A DNA stretch of 64,000 nucleotides from contig CATNCS010000001.1 of NCBI GenBank assembly GCA_950097245.1, positions 1 to 64,000 on the forward strand, written 5' to 3'. The notes under the pieces are model-generated. The model saw nothing but the letters and a program-made list of their open reading frames with translations. It did no database searches and was not told where the DNA came from. How positions within the stretch are numbered: position 1 is the stretch's first letter; each line of letters opens with the position of its first letter. This document shows positions 48,429-56,700 of the stretch, in pieces. Position numbers and translations under genes: made by a program. This DNA comes from an uncultured Oscillospiraceae bacterium (GTDB taxonomy: Bacteria; Bacillota; Clostridia; Oscillospirales; Oscillospiraceae).

Positions 48429-49377
48429 TGCGCACCTGCTCCATGGCCCCGATGACAGCCCGGCGGACATCCTCCATGGTACCCTCCATCATAGCCCCCG
48501 CCGCCGCTGCATGACCGCCGCCCCCCACCAGGGCGCAGACGGAGGAGGCGTTCAGGTCGCCGGGGTCGGTGCGCAGGGAAATCTTCACGTGGCCGTCGCC
48601 CGTCTCCTTCAGGGTGACGCCGTTTTTAACCCCTTCAATCTGCCCTACAAAGGCGGAGATGTCGTCCATATCCCGCTCGCTGGCCCCCACCTCGTCAATC
48701 ATGGCCCGGGTGAGGAAGACCAGGGCGGTAGTCCCGCCGTCCCGCAGCTCCATGCCGGCGGTGAGCATGCTCTCCAGTCTGAGGCGCTTGAAGGTCTTGG
48801 TGCGGAAGAACTTCCGGTTGACCGGGTAGGGGTCGAAGCCGCTCTCCATCAACTCGGCCGCCGCCCGGTGGGCGGCCGCGTCAGTGTTGCTGTACTGAAA
48901 ACAGCCGCAGTCGGTGGAAATTGCCACATAGAGGGCCTCCCCCATCTCCGGGGTAAGGTCGGCGAATTGTTTCACTATTTCCAGCACCAGTTGACCGCAT
49001 GCGGCTCGCTTGCTGTCCAGACAGGTGGCCTTGGCGAAGAACTCCTGGGACGGGTGGTGGTCAATCGCCAGGTCCACCCGGTCCAAATAGGGCTTTGCCA
49101 GGTCCGGAAAGAGGGATCGGGCCGCAATGTCAACCGAAACCACCGTTTCAGGAACAAACCCCTCTCCGATTGTCAACTCTTTTATATATCCGGTAAATAG
49201 TTCTGTAACCTCCGGATTTTCCAGAATATAGGCGGTTTTGCCGATCTGCCGCAGGGCGCGGCACAGCCCGGCCCCGCATCCAATGGTGTCGCCGTCGGGA
49301 CGGACGTGGGTCAGAATAAGATAGTTGTCGTGGGCCTGGAGAAATTCCGCCGCCTGGGCCGTGGTTATGGTATTCAT
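48421..49377 (-). CDS. nrnA: DHH-family oligoribonuclease / pAp phosphatase NrnA
   Basis: A 318-residue phosphoesterase that degrades short RNA oligomers and 3'-phosphoadenosine 5'-phosphate. Metal ligands are in THVRPDGDTIG, SVDIAARS and AIDHHPSQ, and the DHHA1 domain contains GGGGHAAAAG. It overlaps rbfA by four bases and truB by eight, within the translation operon. Confidence 0.93.
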   Translation of the reverse strand: MNTITTAQAAEFLQAHDNYLILTHVRPDGDTIGCGAGLCRALRQIGKTAYILENPEVTELFTGYIKELTIGEGFVPETVVSVDIAARSLFPDLAKPYLDRVDLAIDHHPSQEFFAKATCLDSKRAACGQLVLEIVKQFADLTPEMGEALYVAISTDCGCFQYSNTDAAAHRAAAELMESGFDPYPVNRKFFRTKTFKRLRLESMLTAGMELRDGGTTALVFLTRAMIDEVGASERDMDDISAFVGQIEGVKNGVTLKETGDGHVKISLRTDPGDLNASSVCALVGGGGHAAAAGAMMEGTMEDVRRAVIGAMEQVRNG

Positions 49378-49763
49378 TCCTCATCCTCCAAAATGATGTG
49401 CTCGTTGGCCGGATTGGCGGGCTTGACCACCTCCGGATTGCGGAGCATCTCCAGAATTTTGGCCCCCTTGGCCATGGAGTCGTCTTGATAGAAGGTGAGC
49501 TCCGGAGTGTGGCGCAGGTTCAGCGCCCGGCCCAGCTCACGGCGGAGATACCCTGCCGCCGACTTCAGGCCCTTCAGCACCTGCTCGCTGTCGCTTTTGT
49601 CCAGCACTGAGATATAGACCTTGGCGAATTTCAGGTCGGGGGTGACATCCACCGCCGTCACTGAAATCATCCCCGTCACCCGGGGGTCCTTCACCGTGGG
49701 AATCAGAGCGGCCAGCTCCCGCTGGACCTCCTCGTTGATACGTCCGATTCGATTGCTTGCCAT
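49374..49763 (-). CDS. rbfA: Ribosome-binding factor A
   Basis: A 129-residue KH-like protein that assists maturation of the 30S subunit and 16S rRNA end. The start MASNRIGRINEEVQRELA, then KDPRVTGMISVTAVDVTPDL and a late LRHTPELTFYQDD are all family features. AGGAG lies seven bases before the ATG at 49763. Normally it follows infB directly; here a DUF559 gene and a repeat intervene. Confidence 0.95.
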   Translation of the reverse strand: MASNRIGRINEEVQRELAALIPTVKDPRVTGMISVTAVDVTPDLKFAKVYISVLDKSDSEQVLKGLKSAAGYLRRELGRALNLRHTPELTFYQDDSMAKGAKILEMLRNPEVVKPANPANEHIILEDEE

Positions 49764-49776
49764 CGTATTTCTCCTC

Positions 49777-50148
49777 TTAAATCGTCTTTTGTCGCTGTTC
49801 CACTTCAAATTGGATTTTTCGACATACCTCAGCGAAATTGTTCTCAATTTCAAAATTGGTAAACCGCAGGACCTTTAACTCCAGCGCCTCCAAATAGTCT
49901 GTCCTGATTTGGTCATATTCGATCAGACCAGTTTCGTTATAATGCTGGCTTCCATCCAGCTCTATGACCAGCTTTGCCTTTAGACAGAAAAAATCCACAA
50001 TATAGCTGTCAATGATCCGCTGCCTGTTCCATCGGGGGGAAGCGGTGCGCAGAAACCTGTACCACAACTTCTTTTCCGCCGGCGTAGCTTCGTTGCGCAG
50101 CTGTGTGGAGCGGGGCCGCTCCTTTTTATTCCGGGGCAAAAAAGTCAT
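49777..50148 (-). CDS. DUF559 family endonuclease-like protein
   Basis: A 123-residue protein of the DUF559 family, related in fold to very-short-patch-repair endonucleases. The core pattern NEATPAEKKLWYRFLR, then RIIDSYIVDFFCLKAKLVIE and LDGSQHY, supplies the Asp-Glu-x-Lys type residues expected of this nuclease fold. These genes often travel with mobile elements. It sits between infB and rbfA, next to a hairpin repeat, and lowers the GC content of the operon locally. GGAGG precedes the ATG at 50148 by eight bases. Confidence 0.85.
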   Translation of the reverse strand: MTFLPRNKKERPRSTQLRNEATPAEKKLWYRFLRTASPRWNRQRIIDSYIVDFFCLKAKLVIELDGSQHYNETGLIEYDQIRTDYLEALELKVLRFTNFEIENNFAEVCRKIQFEVEQRQKTI

Positions 50149-50448
50149 ACCTGCCGCCTCCCTCGTCTTTCGTCCCCGCCACAGCGGGCTAAGCTCCTTT
50201 GGAAAGGAGCTGTCAGCCGTAGGCTGACTGAGGATTGTGTTTCGCCGCAGGCGAAATGTGCGAAGCAAATAAGGTCTTGCAAATCTTGTTTACTTCGTAT
50301 GTTCGGCTTTGCCGAACGCAATCCTCCGCCCCAGTGTGCGCACTGGGGCACCTCCTTTCAAAAGGAGGTTGCCGCCTGCGGGCGGGACGGGGTTTCCTCC
50401 ACAAGCAAAGCGGGACGGGCGAAAGCGCCCGCCCCGTCAATTTCAACT
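50149..50448. other. Gap between the DUF559 gene and infB, filled mostly by a repeat
   Basis: It contains the composite hairpin repeat at 50190-50372 and, next to the infB stop, an inverted GGACGGGC/GCCCGCCCCG stretch at about 50410-50436 that may act as a terminator or processing site. No gene is supported. Confidence 0.5.
50190..50372. repeat. Composite hairpin repeat next to the DUF559 gene
   Basis: The outer stems are AGCTCCTTTGGAAAGGAGCT, CAGCCGTAGGCTG, GCCCCAGTGTGCGCACTGGG and CCTCCTTTCAAAAGGAGG. The inner core (TTTCGCCGCAGGCGAAATG through TCGGCTTTGCCGAACG) closely matches that of the spmA-spmB copy, while the outer stems differ in sequence but not in folding. Confidence 0.8.
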
Positions 50449-52836
50449 TTATACCTCGATCTGCTCCATGAGGAAGGCCTCGATAATGTCCCCCTCCTTG
50501 ATGTCCTGGAACTTCTCGAAGGTGATGCCGCACTCGTAGCCGGCGGCCACCTCCTTGACGGAGTCCTTGAAGCGCTGGAGGGAGGCGATGGCGCCGTCGT
50601 AGATGACGATATTGTCCCTCAGCAGGCGCATCTGGGCATTGCGCTGCATCTTGCCGTCCAGCACGTAGCAGCCGGCCACCATGCCCACGCCGGTGATGCG
50701 GAACACGTTGCGCACCTCCGCCCGGCCCAGGTCCACCTCCCGGAACTTGGGGGCCAGCATACCCTTCATGGCCGCCTCAATCTCGTTGATGGCGTCATAG
50801 ATGACCCGGTACATCCGCATATCCACCCCCATGCGGGCGGCGGAGTCCTTGGCGTTGTTGTCCGGGCGGACGTTGAAGCCCACGATGATGGCCCCGGAGG
50901 TGCCCGCCAGCATCACGTCGCTCTCGCTGATGGCGCCCACGGCGCAGTGGATCACCCGCACCCGGACCTCCTCGTTGGTCAGCTTCTCCAGGGAGGCCTT
51001 CACCGCCTCGGCGGAGCCCTGGACGTCGGCCTTGACGATGACGTTCAGGTTCTTCATCCCTCCGGCCTGGATCTGGCTGAACAGGTCCTCCAGGGTGACC
51101 TTGCCCACATTGTTGGTGAGGGCGTCCTTCCGCTCGGCCTTGCGCTGCTCCACCAGCTCCCGGGCCATGCGCTCGTCGGCCACGGCGTGGAAGTCGTCGC
51201 CGGCCCCGGGCACCTCGCCCATGCCGATGATCTCCACCGGGACGGAGGGACCCGCTTCGGTGAGCTTCTGCCCCCGGGCGTCGGTCATGGCCCGGACACG
51301 GCCCACTGCGGTGCCGGCGATGATGACATCGCCCTGCTTCAGGGTGCCGTTCTGCACCAGCAGAGTGGCCACAGGGCCCCGGCCCTTGTCCAGCCGGGCC
51401 TCAATCACCGCGCCGTGGGCGGTGCGGTTGGGATTGGCCTTCAGCTCCTGGACCTCGGAGGTGAGCACCACCATGTCCAGCAGGTTGTCGATGCCCATGC
51501 CCGTCTTGGCGGAAATCTTACACACAATGGTCTCGCCGCCCCACTCCTCGGGCACCAGCTCATACTCGGTGAGCTGCTGCATGATCCGGTCTGGGTTGGC
51601 CGCCGGCTTATCCATCTTGTTGATGGCCACGATGATGGGGATATTGGCCGCCTTGGCGTGGTTGATGGACTCCACGGTCTGGGGCATAATGCCGTCGTCG
51701 GCGGCCACCACCAGGATGGCCACGTCGGTAATCATAGCGCCCCGGGCCCGCATGGCGGTAAAGGCCTCGTGGCCGGGGGTGTCCAGGAAGGTGACGGGGT
51801 TGCCCTTCACGTCCACCTGGTAGGCGCCGATGTGCTGGGTGATGCCGCCGGCCTCGCCGGCGGTGACGTTGGCATTTCGGATATAATCCAGAAGGGAGGT
51901 CTTGCCGTGGTCCACGTGGCCCATGACCACCACCACGGGAGCCCGGGGCTCCAGGTCCTCCTCCCTGTCCTCGGCGGTGTCGATGAGCCGCTCCTCGATG
52001 GTGACGATCACTTCCTTCTCCACCTTGCAGCCCATCTCCTCGGCGATGATGGCGGCGGTGTCGAAGTCGATGATGTCGCTGAGGGAGGCCATAACCCCGT
52101 TCTTGATGAGGCACTTCACCACCTCGGCCCCGGTCTTCTTCATCCGGGAGGCCAGCTCGCCCACGCCGATCTCGTCGGGGATGAGCACCTTGGTGGGGGC
52201 CTTCTTGGCAATCTCCAGCTGGAGGCGGCGCATCCGGTCCTGCTCCTCCTGGCGGCGCTTGTTGCCGAAGGACTGGCCCCGGCCGCCCTGCTGGCGGCCC
52301 CGCTGGTTCTGCTTCTGGAGCTTCTGCTTGCCCCCCCGCATATCCTGGCGGCGCTGGTCGGTGAAGTTCTCCAGCCGCTCGTCGTACTTCTCCAGGTTGA
52401 CCGCCGGGCCGCCCCGGGTGTCCACCACCTTCTTGGCGGGGACGCGGGAGGTGGGCTGCTGAACCGGCTGCTTTGCCTGTCCCTGCTGCTGGGGAGGGTT
52501 GGGCTTGGCGCCCTGGTCCTGGACGGGCCTGGGCTGCTGCGCCTTCTTCTCCCCCTTGGGGGCGGGCTGCCTGGGCTCCGCCTTGGGGGCGGGCTCCTTC
52601 CTGGCCTCCGGCTCGTGGTAGACGTCGGCGTAGACCTGTTCGATGGAGTCGATCTGGTTGTGCTGGGTCAGGTACTCGAACACAATGGACAGCTCCTCGT
52701 CGGTGAGGGGCTGCATGTGGTTCTTGGGGGGATGTCCGTACTGGGTCAGGATATCCATAATATCCTTGGAGGGCAGGGCTTTACCGCCCCTGCTGAAGTC
52801 CTTGGCCAGCTTATGGACCGGATATTTAATCATCAT
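50449..52836 (-). CDS. infB: Translation initiation factor IF-2
   Basis: A 795-residue GTPase that brings initiator tRNA to the ribosome. Motifs are [10 protein letters not shown] (G1), DTPGHEAF (G3) and NKMDKP (G4). The N-terminus carries a small helical domain and a long charged linker rich in Pro, Gln, Lys and Arg, then an IF2_N domain ([20 protein letters not shown]). I chose the ATG at 52836, with AGGTG upstream; a GTG at 52848 and the second ATG are alternatives. Confidence 0.96.
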   Translation of the reverse strand: MMIKYPVHKLAKDFSRGGKALPSKDIMDILTQYGHPPKNHMQPLTDEELSIVFEYLTQHNQIDSIEQVYADVYHEPEARKEPAPKAEPRQPAPKGEKKAQQPRPVQDQGAKPNPPQQQGQAKQPVQQPTSRVPAKKVVDTRGGPAVNLEKYDERLENFTDQRRQDMRGGKQKLQKQNQRGRQQGGRGQSFGNKRRQEEQDRMRRLQLEIAKKAPTKVLIPDEIGVGELASRMKKTGAEVVKCLIKNGVMASLSDIIDFDTAAIIAEEMGCKVEKEVIVTIEERLIDTAEDREEDLEPRAPVVVVMGHVDHGKTSLLDYIRNANVTAGEAGGITQHIGAYQVDVKGNPVTFLDTPGHEAFTAMRARGAMITDVAILVVAADDGIMPQTVESINHAKAANIPIIVAINKMDKPAANPDRIMQQLTEYELVPEEWGGETIVCKISAKTGMGIDNLLDMVVLTSEVQELKANPNRTAHGAVIEARLDKGRGPVATLLVQNGTLKQGDVIIAGTAVGRVRAMTDARGQKLTEAGPSVPVEIIGMGEVPGAGDDFHAVADERMARELVEQRKAERKDALTNNVGKVTLEDLFSQIQAGGMKNLNVIVKADVQGSAEAVKASLEKLTNEEVRVRVIHCAVGAISESDVMLAGTSGAIIVGFNVRPDNNAKDSAARMGVDMRMYRVIYDAINEIEAAMKGMLAPKFREVDLGRAEVRNVFRITGVGMVAGCYVLDGKMQRNAQMRLLRDNIVIYDGAIASLQRFKDSVKEVAAGYECGITFEKFQDIKEGDIIEAFLMEQIEV

Positions 52837-52856
52837 AGATGAATGCACCTCGTTTC

Positions 52857-53393
52857 TCAGGGTTTACGGAGCTTGCCGGTAAGCCGGCGTCCGCCAGGAC
52901 CATGCTTCACTGCTTTGCCCCCCTGGTGCGGGGGCATCTCCTCCTTGGGGGGCGGAGGAGCCCAGGGTTTTCGCTTGCCCTGGCGGAGGTTCTTCTCATG
53001 CTGCCGCTGTTCCTTCTGCCGCTGGAGCACACGGTCGGCCTTATCCCGCAGCTGCCGGGCGGCGGGGCCGTATCTGTCCGGGTCCCGGGCGGCCAGCTTC
53101 TCCACAACGGCGGCCCCGAAGCCCGCGTCGGTGAGGGCCAGCATGGCGCAGGAGGACCGGCCCAGAATAAAGCCCAGCTCCCCCTTGGTGAAGGGGGTCT
53201 CCAGCCAGAGGACTCCCCCCGCCTCGCCGAAGTGGGCGGCCCGGCGGCGGGTGTTGGGGGCGGCGTCGGCGGCCAGCAGGATCAATCTGGCCTGCCGGGC
53301 CCGGCAGGCTCCCCCCACCGGCTCCTCACCGATCTCCAGCCGGCCGGCCTTTTTGGCCAGTCCCAGCAGGTGGAGAATGGGATCATTGGGCAT
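52857..53393 (-). CDS. ylxQ: L7Ae/L30e-family RNA-binding protein YlxQ
   Basis: A 178-residue protein. The first 100 residues form the L7Ae/L30e kink-turn-binding fold ([31 protein letters not shown]). The remaining 75 residues are a basic, Pro/Lys-rich extension not usual for YlxQ, which has about 100 residues. It probably binds structured RNA. It overlaps ylxR by 11 bases and sits in the normal nusA-ylxR-ylxQ-infB order. Confidence 0.88.
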   Translation of the reverse strand: MPNDPILHLLGLAKKAGRLEIGEEPVGGACRARQARLILLAADAAPNTRRRAAHFGEAGGVLWLETPFTKGELGFILGRSSCAMLALTDAGFGAAVVEKLAARDPDRYGPAARQLRDKADRVLQRQKEQRQHEKNLRQGKRKPWAPPPPKEEMPPHQGGKAVKHGPGGRRLTGKLRKP

Positions 53394-53661
53394 CCGCGGG
53401 CACCTCCTTCATCTGTTCCTCCAGCCCCGCCCATACCTCGTCGGGCATGGGGGCGGAGAAGGCCCGCTCCAGCGCCCGGCTCTTCCGGGCCCGCTTCAGG
53501 CACTCCGGGTTGGGGCACACATAGGCCCCCCGGCCGGGCAGCTTGCCCTTGAAGTCCAAGGACACCGCCCCCTCCGGGGATTTGACCACCCGGATCAGGG
53601 TCTTCTTCTCTTTCATTTCCCGGCAGCCGACACATTGGCGCATGGGTATCTTCTTGGGCAA
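53383..53661 (-). CDS. ylxR: YlxR family RNA-binding protein (TTG start)
   Basis: A 92-residue DUF448 protein. The start KKIPMRQCVGCREMKEKKTL, the strand LIRVVKSPEG and the signature GRGAYVCPNPECLKRA are typical. Bacillus homologues bind RNA and have been linked to RNase P. I infer a TTG start at 53661, since it gives the family N-terminus and has AAGGAGAG upstream; the first ATG would remove the conserved KKIP segment. Confidence 0.9.
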   Translation of the reverse strand: MPKKIPMRQCVGCREMKEKKTLIRVVKSPEGAVSLDFKGKLPGRGAYVCPNPECLKRARKSRALERAFSAPMPDEVWAGLEEQMKEVPADAQ

Positions 53662-53700
53662 GACTCTCTCTCCTTCATCAACGCGGGGGAATTGTTGTGT

Positions 53701-53770
53701 GTAGGGGCGGACATTGTCCGCCCGCTGTTGGCGCTTTTGATTCCTGCGGGTGCACATTGTGCGCCCCTAC
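53701..53770. repeat. GTAGGGGC palindromic repeat, copy 11
   Basis: The arms are GTAGGGGCGGACATTGTCCG and GTGCACATTGTGCGCCCCTAC without its first base. It lies between nusA and ylxR within the operon. Confidence 0.85.
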
Positions 53771-53774
53771 AAGG

Positions 53775-54989
53775 TCATTCCTCCGGGGCCTCCCCGTTCT
53801 CCTCCGCTTCGGCCATAGCCGCCTCCAGGGCGTCGGCCTGGGCCTGGGCCTCCGCCTGGGCGGCCAGCTCCTCGATGGACTCCAGGGGGGCGGAGGCGGG
53901 CTTGATGTCAATTTTATAGCCGGTGAGCTTGGCGGCCAGGCGGGCGTTCTGGCCCTCCTTGCCGATGGCCAGGGACAGCTGGTCGTCGGGGACCACCACC
54001 CGGCAGCTCTTGGCGTCGCCCACAGAGGGCAGCTCCTCCACGCTGATGACGTCGGCGGGGGACAGGGCAGCGGCGATATACTCCGCCGGGTCCTCAGACC
54101 ACTTGATGATGTCGATCTTCTCCCCCTTGAGCTCCTCCACAATGGTGTTCACCCGCTGGCCCCGGGGACCCACACAGGCGCCGATGGGGTCCACGTTGGG
54201 CTCCACGGCCCAGACAGCCATCTTTGTCCGGGAGCCCGCCTCCCGGGCCACGGAGCGAATCTCCACCGTGCCGTCGTAGACCTCGGGGACCTCCATCTCA
54301 AACAGCCGCTTCACCAGGCCGGGGTGGGTGCGGGAGATGAGCACCTGGGGGCCCTTGGTGGCCTTGCGGACCTCCACCACGTAGACCTTCAGCCGCTGGC
54401 CCTCGGTATAGCGCTCCCCCTTCACCTGCTCACCCGTCCCCAGATAGGCGTCGGTAAACTCAGAACCGGAGTGCAGCCGCAGAGACACCGCCCCGTTCCG
54501 GGGGTCGATGCGGGTGACGGTGCCGGTGAGCAGCTCGTGCTCCTTGGTGGAAAACTCGTCGTAAATCATCCCCTGCTCCGCCTCGCGGATGCCCTGGATG
54601 ATTACCTGGCGGGCGGTCTGGGCGGCGATACGGCCAAAGGCCCGGGCCTTCACCTCCATGCGCACCGTGTCCCCCAGCTCGGCCTGGGGCAGGGAGCGCC
54701 TGGCCTCCTCCAGGCTGATCTCGGTGGCGGGGTTATCCACCTCCTCCACGATCTCCTTCTTCAAAAACAGCCGGACGGTATAGGTGGACTCGTCGGCCTC
54801 GATAAACAGATTGTCCCCCACGCCCTCGTGGTCCCGGCGGTAGGCGGACAGCAACGCCTGGGTCACCTTCTCCATCATGTACCCGGGCTTGATTCCCTTC
54901 TCCTGCTCAATCTGATGGATCGCCTCAAAAAATTCCTTGCCGTCCATCTCGTTGGGGTTGACGGCCTTCTTTGTCACTCGTTTTGCCAC
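53775..54989 (-). CDS. nusA: Transcription termination/antitermination factor NusA
   Basis: A 404-residue factor that binds RNA polymerase and nascent RNA. The N-terminal polymerase-binding domain is followed by S1 (LLTGTVTRIDPRNGAVSL) and two KH domains, with VDPIGACVGPRGQRVNTIVE in the first. An acidic Ala/Glu-rich tail ends the protein, and no extra C-terminal repeats are present. It follows rimP in the operon. Confidence 0.96.
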   Translation of the reverse strand: MAKRVTKKAVNPNEMDGKEFFEAIHQIEQEKGIKPGYMMEKVTQALLSAYRRDHEGVGDNLFIEADESTYTVRLFLKKEIVEEVDNPATEISLEEARRSLPQAELGDTVRMEVKARAFGRIAAQTARQVIIQGIREAEQGMIYDEFSTKEHELLTGTVTRIDPRNGAVSLRLHSGSEFTDAYLGTGEQVKGERYTEGQRLKVYVVEVRKATKGPQVLISRTHPGLVKRLFEMEVPEVYDGTVEIRSVAREAGSRTKMAVWAVEPNVDPIGACVGPRGQRVNTIVEELKGEKIDIIKWSEDPAEYIAAALSPADVISVEELPSVGDAKSCRVVVPDDQLSLAIGKEGQNARLAAKLTGYKIDIKPASAPLESIEELAAQAEAQAQADALEAAMAEAEENGEAPEE

Positions 54990-55006
54990 GTGCTCTTCCT
55001 CCTACG

Positions 55007-55073
55007 GCAGGGGCGCACAGTATGCGCCCGCTCATTACGCATTTGTTTGCGGACGGATGATATCCGCCCTTAC
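55007..55073. repeat. GTAGGGGC palindromic repeat, copy 12
   Basis: A somewhat degenerate copy with ends GCAGGGGCGCACAGTATGCG and GGATGATATCCGCCCTTAC. It lies between rimP and nusA, two bases from the rimP stop codon. Confidence 0.75.
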
Positions 55074-55074
55074 A

Positions 55075-55530
55075 TTAGAACCTGGGGTACAGCCGTACCA
55101 GCGCAATCTCCTGCTTGCTGAAACGGGTCTCCGCCCCGTTCACGTCTAAGGTCACATCTCCGATCTCATACCCCTTGAGGACGCCCACAAACTCCTTGCG
55201 GCCCTCCCGGGGACGGTAGAGCTTGACCTCCACCTCTTCCCCCAGAAAGGCGGCAAAGTGCTCGGGCTTTTTCAGCGCCCGGTCCGCCCCGGCGGAGGAC
55301 ACCTCAAAGGTGTAGCTGCCCTCGATGGGATCGGCCTGGTCCAGCAGGTCGGACAGGGGGCGGGAGACAGCCTCGCAGTCGTCGATGGACACGCCGCCCT
55401 CCCTGTCGATATAGACCCGGAGGAACCAGGTCCCCGCCTCCTTTACATATTCCACGTCCCACAGGGAGCACCCGGCCTGCTCCACCACCGGAAGGGCCAG
55501 GGCGGCCACCGCGTCGGTCACCTTTGCCAT
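55075..55530 (-). CDS. rimP: Ribosome maturation factor RimP
   Basis: A 151-residue protein needed for 30S assembly. Family features are LWDVEYVKEAGTWFLRVYID, SVSRPLSD-like (here AVSRPLSDLLD) and YTFEVSSAGADRALKKPEHF. The ATG at 55530 is chosen; the TTG nine bases earlier is too close to AGGAGG. It is the first gene of the operon that runs to ribF. Confidence 0.93.
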   Translation of the reverse strand: MAKVTDAVAALALPVVEQAGCSLWDVEYVKEAGTWFLRVYIDREGGVSIDDCEAVSRPLSDLLDQADPIEGSYTFEVSSAGADRALKKPEHFAAFLGEEVEVKLYRPREGRKEFVGVLKGYEIGDVTLDVNGAETRFSKQEIALVRLYPRF

Positions 55531-55835
55531 ATTGGTCAAAACCTCCTGAAAACCGGTGTTTCTCCGGTTTTTTCAACAATAAAGAGCGGAGCCACAACCC
55601 CACTCTTACCATACTACCTTACTTTCTGATTATACTATACCACACCGCTGCGGGAATTGCAAGAGATTACACCGAAGTTTTTTCCAAAAATTCGGAGCTT
55701 TTCAAAAATCCTCCCGTCAAAGACGGTCAAAAAATCCAGTTTCTCCGCTCATTTCCGGATTGAACCTTTTAAAGCGGGCACATACTAGATCGCGGATGGG
55801 ACTTCCGTGAAAAAACGAGCGGGAGGATTCTTCAC
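55531..55835. other. Intergenic region between rimP and the lipoprotein gene
   Basis: It holds the operon promoter for rimP (55634-55662) and, on the plus strand, only a weak candidate TTGAAC (55760-55765) with TACTAG 17 bases later for the lipoprotein gene. Near 55547-55577, CCGGTGTTTCTCCGG forms a small stem in the rimP leader. Confidence 0.45.
55634..55662 (-). promoter_or_regulatory. Promoter of the rimP-nusA-infB operon
   Basis: On the minus strand TTGCAA (55657-55662) and TATAGT (55634-55639) are 17 bases apart; TATAAT occurs five bases further down. The leader is about 100 bases. Confidence 0.65.
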
Positions 55836-56318
55836 ATGAAAAAGAGCATTGCGGCTCTGGCCCTGGCCCTCGCCCTGGCGGGTACGCTGACGGCCTGCAG
55901 CAATCGGGACCCTAACGCCAACAACGGCGGCAGCAATACCAACGGCGGCGCCAACAGCGGCGTCACCTCCGGGGCCAACGGCTCCGGCACAACCTCCGGC
56001 ACCGGTTCCGCCTCCGGCACTCCCGGCACGGTGAGCCGGCGCTACGGCGGCCAGACCGTCTACAACGGCCGCACCTACAGCAATGGCCGGGACTATTTTG
56101 ACGACGGCCGCTATACCGCCGGCTCCAACGGCCGGGTCTACGGCGGCGACGGCAATGCCGTCTCCCGGGACCTGACCCGGGACGCCCGGGATATCGTCCG
56201 GGACACCGGCGACGCCATCGGTGACATCGGCCGTGGCATCGGCGATGTGATTACCGGAAACGACACCTACTCCGGCACCCCCAGCTGGGAGCCTGACTCC
56301 AGCGCGGTGCGCTATTAA
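55836..56318 (+). CDS. Gly/Asn/Ser-rich lipoprotein
   Basis: A 160-residue exported protein. The signal peptide ends in a lipobox LTAC (cysteine near 21). A low-complexity spacer follows, built of Asn, Gly, Ser and Thr, and then a short domain with RYGGQTVYNGRTYSNGRDYF and a helix rich in Arg and Asp (DLTRDARDIVRDTGDAIGDI). No function is recognised. GGAGG lies upstream of the ATG and a terminator follows. Confidence 0.75.
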   Translation: MKKSIAALALALALAGTLTACSNRDPNANNGGSNTNGGANSGVTSGANGSGTTSGTGSASGTPGTVSRRYGGQTVYNGRTYSNGRDYFDDGRYTAGSNGRVYGGDGNAVSRDLTRDARDIVRDTGDAIGDIGRGIGDVITGNDTYSGTPSWEPDSSAVRY

Positions 56319-56324
56319 CCAAAA

Positions 56325-56358
56325 CGGGACGGGCAATCGCCCGTCCCGCGCTTTTTTC
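56325..56358 (+). terminator. Terminator of the lipoprotein gene
   Basis: CGGGACGGGC pairs with GCCCGTCCCG around AATC, followed by six T at 56352-56357. Confidence 0.88.
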
Positions 56359-56359
56359 C

Positions 56360-56387
56360 TTGACAAATATGTATCATCGGGTATAAT
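56360..56387 (+). promoter_or_regulatory. Convergent promoter facing the holin-like toxin
   Basis: TTGACA (56360-56365) and TATAAT (56382-56387) match consensus with a 16-base spacer. No open frame follows, so the product should be a short antisense RNA. Confidence 0.7.
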
Positions 56388-56393
56388 AAATAC

Positions 56394-56483
56394 GGAAGGG
56401 CGCTGTCAGCAAACGACTAGCCCCCTGTTTTAGTTACAAGAAGTAACCGCCAAACTGTTGGGAGCAGAGGGCGGTTACTTCTT
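56394..56483 (+). ncRNA. Inferred antisense RNA to the holin-like toxin
   Basis: The transcript from the 56.37-kb promoter would end at the bidirectional hairpin 56438-56483, overlapping the last codons of the toxin gene. This is the usual layout of a type I antitoxin with 3' overlap. No RNA data are available. Confidence 0.5.
56438..56483. terminator. Bidirectional terminator of the holin-like toxin locus
   Basis: AAGAAGTAACCGCC pairs with GGCGGTTACTTCTT around 18 bases, with a T-run on the plus side. The toxin stop codon is part of the stem. Confidence 0.8.
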
Positions 56484-56555
56484 TTTACCCTGGATGAACA
56501 GGCCGCAGATACCAATGATAACGAGACACAACTGCAAAACCTCTGATGTACTCAC
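56475..56555 (-). CDS. Putative holin-like toxin (26 aa)
   Basis: A 26-residue peptide starting with GTG: polar start STSEVLQ, a hydrophobic helix CLVIIGICGLFI and a QGKKK tail. This matches the outline of the putative holin-like toxin family of Firmicutes, whose genes also end in a GGCGGTTACTTC-type hairpin. AAAGGGGGG lies seven bases before the GTG. Membrane damage when over-expressed is expected for the family but not shown here. Confidence 0.6.
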   Translation of the reverse strand: MSTSEVLQLCLVIIGICGLFIQGKKK

Positions 56556-56667
56556 TGGGCAGCCCCCCTTTCGCAAGATCAGGGGGCAGAAGCGCCCCCT
56601 GTTGGGGGACTAACCGTCTACTGTTATGACAGCGCACCTTCGTCCCGCCTGGCTGGCGGGCATTTTT

Positions 56668-56697
56668 ATTATAACGCAATCAGTTGGATTCTGTCAA
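56668..56697 (-). promoter_or_regulatory. Promoter of the holin-like toxin
   Basis: On the minus strand TTGACA (56692-56697) and TATAAT (56668-56673) are 18 bases apart. The leader of about 100 bases contains GCGCTGTCA and TAGTCCCCC, words also found at the start of the convergent antisense RNA. Confidence 0.75.
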
Positions 56698-56700
56698 ATC

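Noticed and set aside
50299..52842. An 847-codon frame opposite infB
   Set aside because: Shadow of infB with Leu/Gly/His-rich composition and no motif.
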